NCBI GenBank assembly: GCA_004210455.1
Contig: SEFA01000011.1
Location: 1-64,000 of the forward strand
DNA: 64,000 nucleotides
Reading direction: 5' to 3'
DNA from: Rubrivivax sp.
GTDB lineage: Bacteria > Pseudomonadota > Gammaproteobacteria > Burkholderiales > Burkholderiaceae_C
The position numbers and the translations under genes are program-made. Positions 50,914 through 59,537 of the stretch are shown here, in pieces (positions within the stretch are counted from its first letter, which is position 1; the number at the start of each line of letters is the position of its first letter). The notes beneath the pieces were generated by a model that worked only from the letters and a program-made list of their open reading frames with translations, searched no databases and was not told where the DNA came from.

Positions 50914-52671
50914 TCATTCGGCCATCGCCTCCACCACCATCTGCACGCGCTGCTGGCCCTGGAACTCGTCGAGGCTGAGCCGGTAGGCCAGCGTTACCTG
51001 CTCGGGCAACTGCTCGGTGTGGCCGAACCAGATGGCGTCGCGGATCCAGGCACCCTGGCGCAGGCGCAGCTTGAGGTGGCGTTCGCCGACGATGCGCTGG
51101 TTGACGACCTGCACGCGGTCGCAGAACAGCGGCGCCTCGAAGGCCTGTCCCCAGACCTGCGCTTCCAGTTCCTGGACCGTCTCGGCGCAGAAGGCCTCCG
51201 GCGGCAGCGGACCGTCGGTGCGCAGCGTGCGGGTGAGCGATGCCTCGTCCAGCCACTCGCGGGCGACGTCCTCGAAGGCGGCACGGAAGGCGTCGACGCC
51301 GCCGGGGCCCAGCGTGCAGCCCGCCGCCATCGCATGTCCGCCGAACTTCTTCAGCAGCTCGGGATGGCGCTTGGAGACCAGGTCCAGCGCGTCGCGCAGA
51401 TGGAAACCGGGGATCGACCGGCCCGAGCCCTTGAGCTGGCCGTCCGCGCCCTCGGCGAAGACGAACACCGGACGGTGCAGTCTGTCCTTGATCCGCGAGG
51501 CCACGATGCCGACGACCCCCTCATGGAAGTCGGCGTCGAACAGCGCCAGCGCGGGCGGCGGCGCGCCGTTCAGGCGCGGGTCAGTCATCAGGCGTTCGAG
51601 CAGCGCGAGCGCCTGCTCCTGCATGCCGGCCTCGATCTCGCGGCGCTCGCGGTTGATGCGGTCGAGCTCACGCGCGAGGGCCAGCGCCTGCTCGGCGTCG
51701 TCCGTCGTCAGGCAGGTGATGCCCAGCGTCATGTCGTCGAGGCGACCGGCCGCGTTGATGCGCGGGCCCAACGCGAAACCGAGGTCGAAGCTGTTGGCGC
51801 GCGAAGCGTCGCGGCTCGCCGCGGTGAAGAGCGCCTGCACGCCCGGCTGCATGCGGCCGGCGCGCATGCGTCGCAGGCCCTGCGCCACCAGGCGGCGGTT
51901 GTTGGCGTCCAGCCGCACCACGTCGGCGACGGTGCCCAGCGCGACCAGGTCGAGCAGGCCGTCCAGCCGGGGCGGCGTGGCCTCGCCCGGGGCGCCGAAA
52001 GCGCCGCGGCGGCGCAGTTCGCCGCGCAGCACCGTCAGCACGTAGAACGCCACGCCCACGCCGGCCAGGCTCTTGCCGGGGAAGGGGCAGCCCGGCTGGT
52101 TGGGATTCACCAGCGCATCGGCGTCGGGGACCGTCGGCTGGCCGTCGGCCGTGACCGCGGGGAGGTGATGGTCGGTGACCAGGACCTTCAGGCCGAGCTC
52201 GCGCGCGAAGGCCACGCCGGCGTGGCTGGCGATGCCGTTGTCGACGGTGACCAGCAGCCTGGGTTCGTGCTTCAGCGCCAGTTCGACGATGGTCGGCGTG
52301 AGGCCGTAGCCGTGCACCGCGCGGTCCGGCACCACGTAGCTGACCGTGCCCGGCTTCGCGCCCAGCAGCGCCAGGCCGCGCAGCATCACCGCGCAGGCGG
52401 TGGCGCCGTCGCAGTCGTAGTCCGCGACGATGCAGATGCGCTCGCCGGCCGTGATCGCGTCCGCCAGCAGCACCGCGGCCTTGTCGATGCCCAGCATGCC
52501 CAAGGGCCCTTCGGGCGGCAGCAGATGTTTGAGGTCGGGATCGAGCTCGTCGCGCGACAGCACGCCGCGGGCGGCGAAGAGGCGCGACAGCAGCGGCGAG
52601 AAGCCGGCTTCCCGCAGCGCGTGGGCGGAATCCGGCGGGACGTCGCGGGTCAGGAGGCGGGGGCTGCTCAC
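50914..52671 (-). CDS. recJ: single-stranded-DNA-specific exonuclease RecJ
   Basis: RecJ degrades single-stranded DNA 5' to 3' in recombination and mismatch repair. The 585-residue protein has the DHH motifs VADYDCDGATACAV near residue 83, VTVDNGIASHAG near 135, VTDHHLPAV near 165 and the DHHA1 region KFGGHAMAAGCTLG near 445. Length matches the family. The start overlaps the stop of the upstream RpfE-type gene by four bases. Confidence 0.96.
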   Translation of the reverse strand: MSSPRLLTRDVPPDSAHALREAGFSPLLSRLFAARGVLSRDELDPDLKHLLPPEGPLGMLGIDKAAVLLADAITAGERICIVADYDCDGATACAVMLRGLALLGAKPGTVSYVVPDRAVHGYGLTPTIVELALKHEPRLLVTVDNGIASHAGVAFARELGLKVLVTDHHLPAVTADGQPTVPDADALVNPNQPGCPFPGKSLAGVGVAFYVLTVLRGELRRRGAFGAPGEATPPRLDGLLDLVALGTVADVVRLDANNRRLVAQGLRRMRAGRMQPGVQALFTAASRDASRANSFDLGFALGPRINAAGRLDDMTLGITCLTTDDAEQALALARELDRINRERREIEAGMQEQALALLERLMTDPRLNGAPPPALALFDADFHEGVVGIVASRIKDRLHRPVFVFAEGADGQLKGSGRSIPGFHLRDALDLVSKRHPELLKKFGGHAMAAGCTLGPGGVDAFRAAFEDVAREWLDEASLTRTLRTDGPLPPEAFCAETVQELEAQVWGQAFEAPLFCDRVQVVNQRIVGERHLKLRLRQGAWIRDAIWFGHTEQLPEQVTLAYRLSLDEFQGQQRVQMVVEAMAE

Positions 52672-53600
52672 AGGGGCTCCAGGGCGGTGCCGACGGACGC
52701 GCTCGGCACCGCGAATTTTTCCTTCAGCCGCTGCCAGGCGCCGGCCGGCTGCCGTCTCCAGGTGCGGGCCAGGCGTTCGCCGCTCAGTGTCAGCGAGACC
52801 GTCCCGCCCGAGCGCGCCGCGGTCAGTGCCCGCTCGATCGGGCCCTGGTCGAGCGCCTTCCAGCCCTCGCTCCAGGCGTAGAGATCGCCGGTCAGCATCG
52901 GCACGCGCAGGCGGTCGTCGACGATCAGGTCGGTCGGCAGCGCGTCGCCGCGCTCGCGTGCGCCGCCGCCGATCCAGACCGCATTCAGCGGACGCAGGCC
53001 GCGTTGCTCGCGCGCCTGGTTGAGCGGGTGATCGTGCAGCAGCATCTGTGCCTCGTTGAGCAGCGTGCGCAGGCGGCGCGCGCGCGGGTACCAGGTCTCG
53101 ACCCCGCGATTGAGCACGCGATCCGCGCTGGCGGCGTCCAGGCCGTCGAGTTCGTCATGCGCGATCGCCCATTCGCCGGTCGACAGCCAGGCGGTCCGCC
53201 AGCCCTCGGCGGCGGGGAACAGCGTGGTCGTCAACGCGTCGAGGAAGGCACGCGATTCGGCCTCGTCGAGACCGAGCGTCTCGGGGCCGAGCGCGGTGAC
53301 GCCCTCGGTGCCGACGGCGAAATGGGCCGGCGTCAGCAGCGCCCAGGCGGCACCGGCGGGCTCCTGGCCGGCGGCGCGGACGCGCCAGGCGGCGATCGGC
53401 GGATGGTCGTCTGCGACGCCGCGGCAGCGCGCCAGGAAGTGTTCGTGCGGGGGGAGGGGCGAGGTCTCGTCGGCATCGCCGACGTCCTCCACCGGGGCCA
53501 GCAACCCGAGCAGGCGGCTCAGGTTGGGCAGCTCCAGCTCGCGCAGGGCGCCCTCGAAATGAGGGTCCAGCGAACTGGCAAAGGGGATCATCAGGTGCAT
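52668..53600 (-). CDS. RpfE-type/phosphoglycerate-mutase-like protein of unknown function
   Basis: The 310-residue protein belongs to a family usually found directly upstream of recJ in beta- and gammaproteobacteria (named RpfE in Xanthomonas, or a cofactor-independent phosphoglycerate mutase relative). Recognisable segments are RELELPNLSRLLGLL near residue 20, ARCRGVADDHPPIAAWR near 57 and LNAVWIGGGARERG near 205. The metal-binding residues of true iPGM are not evident. The recJ coupling (four-base overlap) supports the identity. No biochemical role is known to me. Confidence 0.75.
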   Translation of the reverse strand: MHLMIPFASSLDPHFEGALRELELPNLSRLLGLLAPVEDVGDADETSPLPPHEHFLARCRGVADDHPPIAAWRVRAAGQEPAGAAWALLTPAHFAVGTEGVTALGPETLGLDEAESRAFLDALTTTLFPAAEGWRTAWLSTGEWAIAHDELDGLDAASADRVLNRGVETWYPRARRLRTLLNEAQMLLHDHPLNQAREQRGLRPLNAVWIGGGARERGDALPTDLIVDDRLRVPMLTGDLYAWSEGWKALDQGPIERALTAARSGGTVSLTLSGERLARTWRRQPAGAWQRLKEKFAVPSASVGTALEPL

Positions 53601-53621
53601 GGCGGGGGATTATCGGCGGTC

Positions 53622-53639
53622 CGGTCATCAAGCTTTCAT
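53622..53639 (+). promoter_or_regulatory. PHO-box-like direct repeat upstream of the LpxH-like gene
   Basis: CGGTCAT-CAAG-CTTTCAT has the 7-4-7 layout of a PhoB site (consensus CTGTCAT repeats), with one mismatch in each half. It lies 25 bases before the ATG. No clear -10 follows. Confidence 0.4.
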
Positions 53640-53663
53640 GCAGGGTCGGCAACCTGTGGGGCC

Positions 53664-54542
53664 ATGCTGACCGACACGCTCATGGCCGCCGCGATTTCGA
53701 ACGATCCGCCTGGGGCCGAGGCGGTGGAACCCGACGACGGCGGATCGATCCGCGTGCGCACGGTCTGGATCTCCGATCTGCACCTGGGCACGCCGGGTTG
53801 CCAGGCCCGCGCGCTGCTCGACTTCCTGCGCGAGGTCGAATGCGAACAGCTGTTCCTCGTCGGCGACATCGTCGACGGCTGGCAGTTGCGCCGCAGCTGG
53901 TACTGGCCGCAGGAACACAACGACGTCGTCCAGAAGCTGCTGCGCAAGGCGCGCAAGGGCACGCGCGTGATCTACGTGCCGGGCAACCACGACGAGTTCG
54001 CGCGCAAGTACCTGCAGCACAGCTTCGGCGGCATCGAGGTCGCGCACGAGTGGATCCACGAGACCGCCGACGGCCGCAAGTTCTGGGTCACCCACGGCGA
54101 CCTGTTCGACGGCGTCATCCAGCATGCCAAGTGGCTGGCCCACCTCGGCGACACGCTCTACGAGTTCACGCTGAAGCTGAACCGCCACCTCAACTCGCTG
54201 CGCGCGCGCCTGGGCTTGCCGTACTGGAGCCTCAGCAAATACCTGAAGCTCAAGGTCAAGCGCGCGGTCTCCTTCATCGGCGAGTTCGAGCAGGCGCTCG
54301 CCCGCGAGGCCCGCAAGCGCGGCGTCCAGGGCGTCGTCTGCGGCCACATCCACCACGCCGAGCTGCGCGACATCGACGGCATCACCTACGCCAACGACGG
54401 CGACTGGGTCGAGAGCCTCACCGCCCTGATCGAGCACCCGGACGGCCACCTCGAGATCCTCGACTGGGCCGAACGCCAGCGCCAGCTCGCCGAGCAGGGC
54501 ACGGCCGAGGCGCTGGCCGCGGCGATGCGCCAGCCGGCCTGA
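53664..54542 (+). CDS. metallophosphoesterase, UDP-2,3-diacylglucosamine diphosphatase (LpxH)-like
   Basis: The 292-residue protein has the five calcineurin-like motifs: WISDLHLGTPG near residue 36, LVGDIVDGWQLR near 67, VPGNHDEFARK near 105, VTHGDLFDGVIQ near 143 and CGHIHHAELR near 222. LpxH-type enzymes make lipid X for lipid A. This long form belongs to a branch found next to glycosyltransferase or ppk genes, so lipid A is not certain. It ends 135 bases before ppk. Confidence 0.88.
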   Translation: MLTDTLMAAAISNDPPGAEAVEPDDGGSIRVRTVWISDLHLGTPGCQARALLDFLREVECEQLFLVGDIVDGWQLRRSWYWPQEHNDVVQKLLRKARKGTRVIYVPGNHDEFARKYLQHSFGGIEVAHEWIHETADGRKFWVTHGDLFDGVIQHAKWLAHLGDTLYEFTLKLNRHLNSLRARLGLPYWSLSKYLKLKVKRAVSFIGEFEQALAREARKRGVQGVVCGHIHHAELRDIDGITYANDGDWVESLTALIEHPDGHLEILDWAERQRQLAEQGTAEALAAAMRQPA

Positions 54543-54637
54543 CAAGTGCCCCCCGACAGCGGTGATCCTCGTCGTTCGGGCGGCGGGATGCGTGCGCCTT
54601 CGACATCGGTGCCACCGTCTGTGACCCGCCCGAAAGA

Positions 54638-54671
54638 GGGTCACTGGGTTGTCACACCAGCTTCATAGAAT
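54638..54671 (+). promoter_or_regulatory. PHO-box-like repeats and -10 element upstream of ppk
   Basis: GGGTCAC-TGGG-TTGTCAC has 11-bp periodicity; a weaker third unit GCTTCAT follows. TAGAAT (54666-54671) lies ten bases after the second unit, the normal PhoB-dependent spacing. The ATG is only six bases beyond the -10. Confidence 0.5.
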
Positions 54672-54677
54672 CGGTTC

Positions 54678-56738
54678 ATGACTCTGCCCGACGTCCCGCT
54701 GCTCAACCGCGAAAACGCGATCCTCGAGTTCAACCGGCGCGTCCTGGCCCAGGCCCAGCGCGTCGACGTGCCGCTGCTGGAGCGGCTGCGCTACATCTGC
54801 ATCGTGTCCAGCAACCTCGACGAGTTCTTCGAGGTGCGTTTCGCCGACATGCTGGACCTGCAGCGCGACGGCAGCGGGCTGGTGACGCCGCGCGACGTCG
54901 AGCGCGTCGGCCGCGCCGCCCACGACCTGATCGACGAGCAGTACGCGATCTTCAACGACCAGGTCATGCCCGCGCTGCGCGAGCACAACATCCAGATCCT
55001 GAACCACGCCGACCGCACCGACGAGATGCGCGCGTGGGTCGCCAGGTTCTTCGAGCGCGAGGTGCGTCCGCTGCTGGTCCCGGTGGGCCTGGACCCGGCC
55101 CATCCGTTCCCGCAGGTCGGCAACAAGGCGCTGCACTTCATCGCCCGGCTGTCCGGCAAGGACGCGCTGGGCCGCGACAACCGCATCGCCATCGTCAAGG
55201 TGCCGCGCGTGCTGCCGCGCGTGATCAAGGTGCCGGGGGCCATCAGCGGCGGCAAGCAGAGCTTCGTGCTGCTGACCAGCGTCATCCGCGCCCATCTGGA
55301 GGAACTCTTCCCCGGCCGGCATGTCGAGGCCTTCTCGCAGTTCCGCGTCACGCGCGATTCCGACCTGGAAGTCGACGAGGAAGAAATCGCCAACCTGCGC
55401 CACGCGTTGCGCTCCGGTCTGACCACGCGCCACTTCGGTCGCGCGGTGCGGCTGGAGGTGGTCAACACCTGCCCCGAGGAGCTGTCGCGCTTCCTGCTGG
55501 AGCAGTTCGACCTGCCGGAGGCGGCGCTGTACCGCGTCAACGGTCCGGTCAACCTGGTGCGCCTGAACGAGCTGATCGACCAGACCGACGCCGAGGACCT
55601 GCGCTTCCAGCCTTACGAGCCGAGCTGGCCCAAGGGCCGGCTGCCGCGCGGCAAGTCCATCTTCGACAAGCTGCGGACCAAGGGCGACGTGATGCTGCAT
55701 CACCCGTTCGAGAGCTTCGACCCGGTGGTGCAGCTGCTGCGCGAGGCGGTCGAGGACCCGGACGTGCTCGCGATCAAGCAGACGATCTACCGCACCGGCA
55801 GCCAGTCGGTGCTGGCGGACCTGCTGATCGAAGCGGCGCGGCGCGGCAAGGAAGTGCTGGCGGTCGTCGAGCTCAAGGCGCGCTTCGACGAGGAGGCCAA
55901 CATCAACTGGGCGGAGCGGCTGGAGGCCGTCGGCGCGCAGGTGGTCTACGGCATCGTCGGCCTGAAGACGCACGCGAAGCTGATGCTGATCACGCGCCGC
56001 GAGGGCGGCAAGCTGCGTCGCTACGGACACCTGTCGACCGGCAACTACAACCCGAGGACGGCGCGGTTCTACACCGACCTGGGTTACCTGACGGCGGACC
56101 CCGAGATCACGTCCGACATGGACCTGGTGTTCAGCCAGCTGGCGTCGCTGTCCAAGTTCAAGGCGCCGAAGAAGCTGCTGCTGGCGCCGTTCAACCTGCA
56201 CCGCACGATGTGCGAGCTGCTGACGCAGGTCGAGGAAGCGGCGAAGCGCGGCGAGACGGCGCGCGTGGTCCTCAAGATCAATGCGCTGACCGACGCCGAG
56301 TTGATCAACGGCCTGATCCGCGCGGGCAAGGCCGGCGCGAAGATCGACCTGATCGTGCGCGGCGCCTGCATGCTGCCGCCGGGCCTGCCCGGCGAGACGG
56401 ACAACATCCTGGTGCGCTCCGTCGTCGGTCGCTTCCTCGAGCACTCGCGGATCTTCTACTTCCGCTGGGGCAAGGACGAGCAGGAGGCGCTCTACTTGTC
56501 GAGCGCCGACTGGATGGCGCGCAACATGCTCAGACGCATCGAGGTCGCGTGGCCGGTCACCGATGCCAGGCTGCGCCAGCGCGTGATCGACGAGGGCCTC
56601 ACGCCCTACCTGTACGACAGCCTGGATGCGTGGCAACTGGGTCCGGACGGCACCTCGCAGCGCATCGGCACCGAGAGCAATCCGGACGGCGTCTGCGCGC
56701 AGCAGGCGCTGATGCGCCTGTACCGCGAAGAGCTCTGA
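54678..56738 (+). CDS. ppk: polyphosphate kinase 1
   Basis: PPK1 polymerises the gamma phosphate of ATP into polyphosphate. The 686-residue protein shows the phospholipase-D-like catalytic segments: the autophosphorylated His in GLKTHAKLMLITRR near residue 435, YGHLSTGNYNPRTARFYTDL near 452 and RGACMLPPGLPG near 562, plus IYRTGSQSVLADLLIEAA near 371. The start MTLPDVPLLNRENAILEFNR matches the family N-terminus. No Shine-Dalgarno is visible before the ATG. It converges with ppx ten bases away. Confidence 0.97.
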   Translation: MTLPDVPLLNRENAILEFNRRVLAQAQRVDVPLLERLRYICIVSSNLDEFFEVRFADMLDLQRDGSGLVTPRDVERVGRAAHDLIDEQYAIFNDQVMPALREHNIQILNHADRTDEMRAWVARFFEREVRPLLVPVGLDPAHPFPQVGNKALHFIARLSGKDALGRDNRIAIVKVPRVLPRVIKVPGAISGGKQSFVLLTSVIRAHLEELFPGRHVEAFSQFRVTRDSDLEVDEEEIANLRHALRSGLTTRHFGRAVRLEVVNTCPEELSRFLLEQFDLPEAALYRVNGPVNLVRLNELIDQTDAEDLRFQPYEPSWPKGRLPRGKSIFDKLRTKGDVMLHHPFESFDPVVQLLREAVEDPDVLAIKQTIYRTGSQSVLADLLIEAARRGKEVLAVVELKARFDEEANINWAERLEAVGAQVVYGIVGLKTHAKLMLITRREGGKLRRYGHLSTGNYNPRTARFYTDLGYLTADPEITSDMDLVFSQLASLSKFKAPKKLLLAPFNLHRTMCELLTQVEEAAKRGETARVVLKINALTDAELINGLIRAGKAGAKIDLIVRGACMLPPGLPGETDNILVRSVVGRFLEHSRIFYFRWGKDEQEALYLSSADWMARNMLRRIEVAWPVTDARLRQRVIDEGLTPYLYDSLDAWQLGPDGTSQRIGTESNPDGVCAQQALMRLYREEL

Positions 56739-56748
56739 CGCCCGCTCC

Positions 56749-58263
56749 TCAGGCCTCCAGCGCCAACTGCACCTTCCCGATCTTGGCCCAGGCGTCCAGC
56801 TCCTCCCGGAGCAGGAAGTGGGCGCGCGGATGGGCGTCGGCCCATCCCTTGCGCATCTCGATGGTCACGTCCATGCCGTCGCGGCGGATCTTGATGTCGG
56901 CTGGATCGACGTTGCTGCGCGCGTGGCATTTGATGGCGGCCAGGCGGAGCGCCAGCAGCTGCCAGACCATGGGTTCCTCCTGCAGCTGTTCTTCCAGCTT
57001 GCGCAGTCCGCCGCGCTGACCGAGCGCGAGGTCGCCGAGGCGGCGCAGCTGGTTCTGGGAGAAGCCCGGCGCGTCCACGTGGGACAGCAGGTAGGCGCTG
57101 TGCCGGTGGTGGTCGTGGTGGGAGACCATCATGCCGATCTCGTGCAGGGCCGCGGCCCAGGACAGTTCGCGGCGGTGTTCTTCCTCGGCCTTGGGCGACA
57201 GCTGCGCGTGCAGGCGTCGTGCGAGCGACTGGACGCGGACGGCCTGGTCGCGGTCGACGTCGAAGCGGCGCTGCAACTCGGCGACCGACTGCTCGCGCAT
57301 GTCGCGGCCGGCGGCGAGCAGCTTCGGGTCCAGGCGTTCCGCCAGGTCGAAGATGACGCCCTGGCGGAGGGCGCCTTTCGCGGGGTACAGGCGCTCGATG
57401 TCGAAATGCGTGAGCAGCGTGTAGAGGATGCACAGCCCGCCGCCGACCACGGCGCGGCGGTCCTCTTTCAGGCCGGGGAGCTTGAGCGCGTCGACGCGGC
57501 CGGCCGTCAGGCACTGCTCGATGCACCAGCGCAGTCCGTCGAGGGTGATGGAGCCGTCGGGGCTGACGCCGCTGGCGGCCAGGATCTGCGACACGGCGCC
57601 CACCGTGCCGGACGAGCCCAGCGCCTGCTTCCAGCGCGGCTGGGCGGACTGGCGGGAGAACTCGGTGATCGCCTCCTCCAGCTCGGCGCCTGCGGCGACC
57701 TGCGCCGCGCGGAAGGCCTCGGGCGTGAAGCGGCCGTCCGGGAAGAAGCGCATCGACAGGCTCACGCTGCCGATCTGGAAGGATTCGGCGCTCACCGGTT
57801 GCGGCCCGCGGCCCAGGATCATCTCGGTGGAGCGGCCACCGATGTCGATCACCAGGCGCGGATCCTCCGCCGTCTGCAGCCGGGCCACGCCAGCGTAGAT
57901 GAGGCGCGCCTCTTCGCGACCCGAGATCACCTCGATCGGATGGCCCAGCACCTCCTGCGCACGGGCGAGGAACGCGTTGCGGTTGCGTGCCTCGCGCAGC
58001 GTCTGCGTCGCGACCGCGCGCACCTGGCGGCCGGGCAGGCCCGACAGGCGTTCCGCGAAGCGGCGCAGGCAGGCCAGGCCGCGCTCGGTCGCCTCCTCGG
58101 TCAGCATGCTCATCGCATCCAGCCCCGCGCCCAGGCGCACCGTTTCCTTCAGGTAGTCCAGGCGGCGGTACTGCCCGTGCTGCAACTGGGCGAGTTCCAG
58201 ACGGAAGCTGTTGGAGCCCATGTCGATGGCGGCCAGGATCAGGGGGGCTTGCGCTTGCGTCAT
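56749..58263 (-). CDS. ppx: exopolyphosphatase (Ppx/GppA family)
   Basis: Ppx removes terminal phosphate from polyphosphate, opposing Ppk. The 504-residue protein has the actin-like fold motifs AAIDMGSNSFRLELAQL near residue 11, LVIDIGGRSTEMILGRG near 140, SSGTVGAVSQIL near 215 and the C-terminal HD-like region ALHEIGMMVSHHDHHRHSAY near 380. I chose the ATG at 58263 (MTQAQAPLILAAID). It is tail-to-tail with ppk. Confidence 0.95.
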   Translation of the reverse strand: MTQAQAPLILAAIDMGSNSFRLELAQLQHGQYRRLDYLKETVRLGAGLDAMSMLTEEATERGLACLRRFAERLSGLPGRQVRAVATQTLREARNRNAFLARAQEVLGHPIEVISGREEARLIYAGVARLQTAEDPRLVIDIGGRSTEMILGRGPQPVSAESFQIGSVSLSMRFFPDGRFTPEAFRAAQVAAGAELEEAITEFSRQSAQPRWKQALGSSGTVGAVSQILAASGVSPDGSITLDGLRWCIEQCLTAGRVDALKLPGLKEDRRAVVGGGLCILYTLLTHFDIERLYPAKGALRQGVIFDLAERLDPKLLAAGRDMREQSVAELQRRFDVDRDQAVRVQSLARRLHAQLSPKAEEEHRRELSWAAALHEIGMMVSHHDHHRHSAYLLSHVDAPGFSQNQLRRLGDLALGQRGGLRKLEEQLQEEPMVWQLLALRLAAIKCHARSNVDPADIKIRRDGMDVTIEMRKGWADAHPRAHFLLREELDAWAKIGKVQLALEA

Positions 58264-58403
58264 AGGGCGCGATTGTCGCGGTGTTTGGGGTCGCTCCCGG
58301 GAACGAAGTGCTTTCAACCTGCGCCTCGTCAAGCTGTCGCAGGGGACCCGCGCTAGCATCCGGCGTTCCGTCCCCCCACCGCATCCCAACCGAGGAGCCG
58401 CAG

Positions 58404-59333
58404 ATGACGAATTCCGATTCCCGCGACGAGGGCGCCGCCGGCGTGTCCCCTGAACTGGTCGAAGCGATCCGTGACGACATCGACACGCTGGTCCCGGGCC
58501 GCGCCTTCAGCCGGCGCGCCTTCGTCGGCACCGCGGTGGGCAGCGGTTTCGCGGCCGCCGTGCTGCCCGTGTCTGCGCAGACCATCACCACCGACACCCA
58601 GGGCCTCGATGCCGGCCCGGTGAACATCCCGGTCGGCGATTTCCAGATGCCGGCCTACGTCGCCCAGCCCGCGGGCAAGAAACACGCGCATGTCGTGCTC
58701 GTCATCAGCGAGATCTTCGGCGTGCACGAGCACATTGCCGACGTCGCGCGCCGCTTCGCGAAGCTCGGGTATCTGGCCATCGCGCCCGACCTCTTCGCGC
58801 GGCAGGGTCTGGCGCACAAGTATTCGGACATCGCCAAGCTGCAGAGCGAGATCATCCAGCGCACGCCTGACGCCCAGGTCATGAACGACCTGGACGCCGC
58901 CGTTGCCTGGGCGAAGCAGCAGGGGGGCGACACCGCGAAGCTCGCCATCACCGGCTTCTGCTGGGGTGGTCGCATCGTGTGGCTGTACTCGGCGCACAGC
59001 AAGGCCGTGAAAGCCGGCGTGGCCTGGTACGGCCGCCTGCAGGGCCAGACCAACGCCATGACGCCCAGGCACCCGATCGATGTCGCCGGTCAACTGAATG
59101 CCCCGGTGCTGGGCCTGTACGGTGCCCAGGACAACGGCATTCCCGTCTCGACCGTCGCCGCGATGCAGGAGGCGCTCAAGCAGGGCAGTGCCGCCGCCAA
59201 GGCCAGCGAATTCGTCGTCTACCCCGACACCGGCCATGCTTTCCACGCCGATTACCGTCCCAGCTACAAGCCCGAGGCCGCCAAGGATGGCTGGGCTCGT
59301 TGCCAGGCCTGGTTCAGGCAGCACGGCGTCTGA
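58404..59333 (+). CDS. dienelactone hydrolase family protein with Tat signal
   Basis: The 309-residue protein has a twin-arginine export signal (FSRRAFVGTAVGSGFAAAVL near residue 35, cleavage likely after VSAQ) after a 30-residue cytoplasmic leader. The alpha/beta-hydrolase domain follows, with SEIFGVHEHI near 104, the nucleophile Cys in ITGFCWGGRIVW near 188, Asp in GAQDNGIP and His in DTGHAFHADY. The substrate is unknown. The ATG at 58404 follows GAGGAGCCGCAG. Confidence 0.92.
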   Translation: MTNSDSRDEGAAGVSPELVEAIRDDIDTLVPGRAFSRRAFVGTAVGSGFAAAVLPVSAQTITTDTQGLDAGPVNIPVGDFQMPAYVAQPAGKKHAHVVLVISEIFGVHEHIADVARRFAKLGYLAIAPDLFARQGLAHKYSDIAKLQSEIIQRTPDAQVMNDLDAAVAWAKQQGGDTAKLAITGFCWGGRIVWLYSAHSKAVKAGVAWYGRLQGQTNAMTPRHPIDVAGQLNAPVLGLYGAQDNGIPVSTVAAMQEALKQGSAAAKASEFVVYPDTGHAFHADYRPSYKPEAAKDGWARCQAWFRQHGV

Positions 59334-59376
59334 GCCCCCAAGTCCCGGGGTCAGCGAGAGCCGGTGGGGCCGGAAT

Positions 59377-59412
59377 GGGGCATGGGGTTCCCGGAGGGAG
59401 GCCCCATGCCCC
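59377..59412. terminator. long hairpin after the dienelactone hydrolase gene
   Basis: GGGGCATGGGG (59377-59387) pairs perfectly with CCCCATGCCCC (59402-59412) across 14 bases, 44 bases past the stop. There is no T-run, so it may be an RNA-end structure rather than an intrinsic terminator. Confidence 0.5.
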
Positions 59413-59505
59413 GTGGAGCGCCCGCGCTCATCGTCCCGCCGTGATGCCAGAGCCTTCCAAAGCGGGGGGGCTTGACGAGTCTGAGACAATTTTGGGAACC
59501 CAACC

Positions 59506-59533
59506 GGCGCACCCTCAGTGGTGCGCCTTTTTT
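59506..59533 (+). terminator. intrinsic terminator immediately before the ZIP transporter start
   Basis: GGCGCACC pairs with GGTGCGCC across six bases and is followed by six T. It ends five bases before the ZIP ATG, so it either ends a short leader RNA or acts as an attenuator. Confidence 0.75.
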
Positions 59534-59537
59534 ATCC

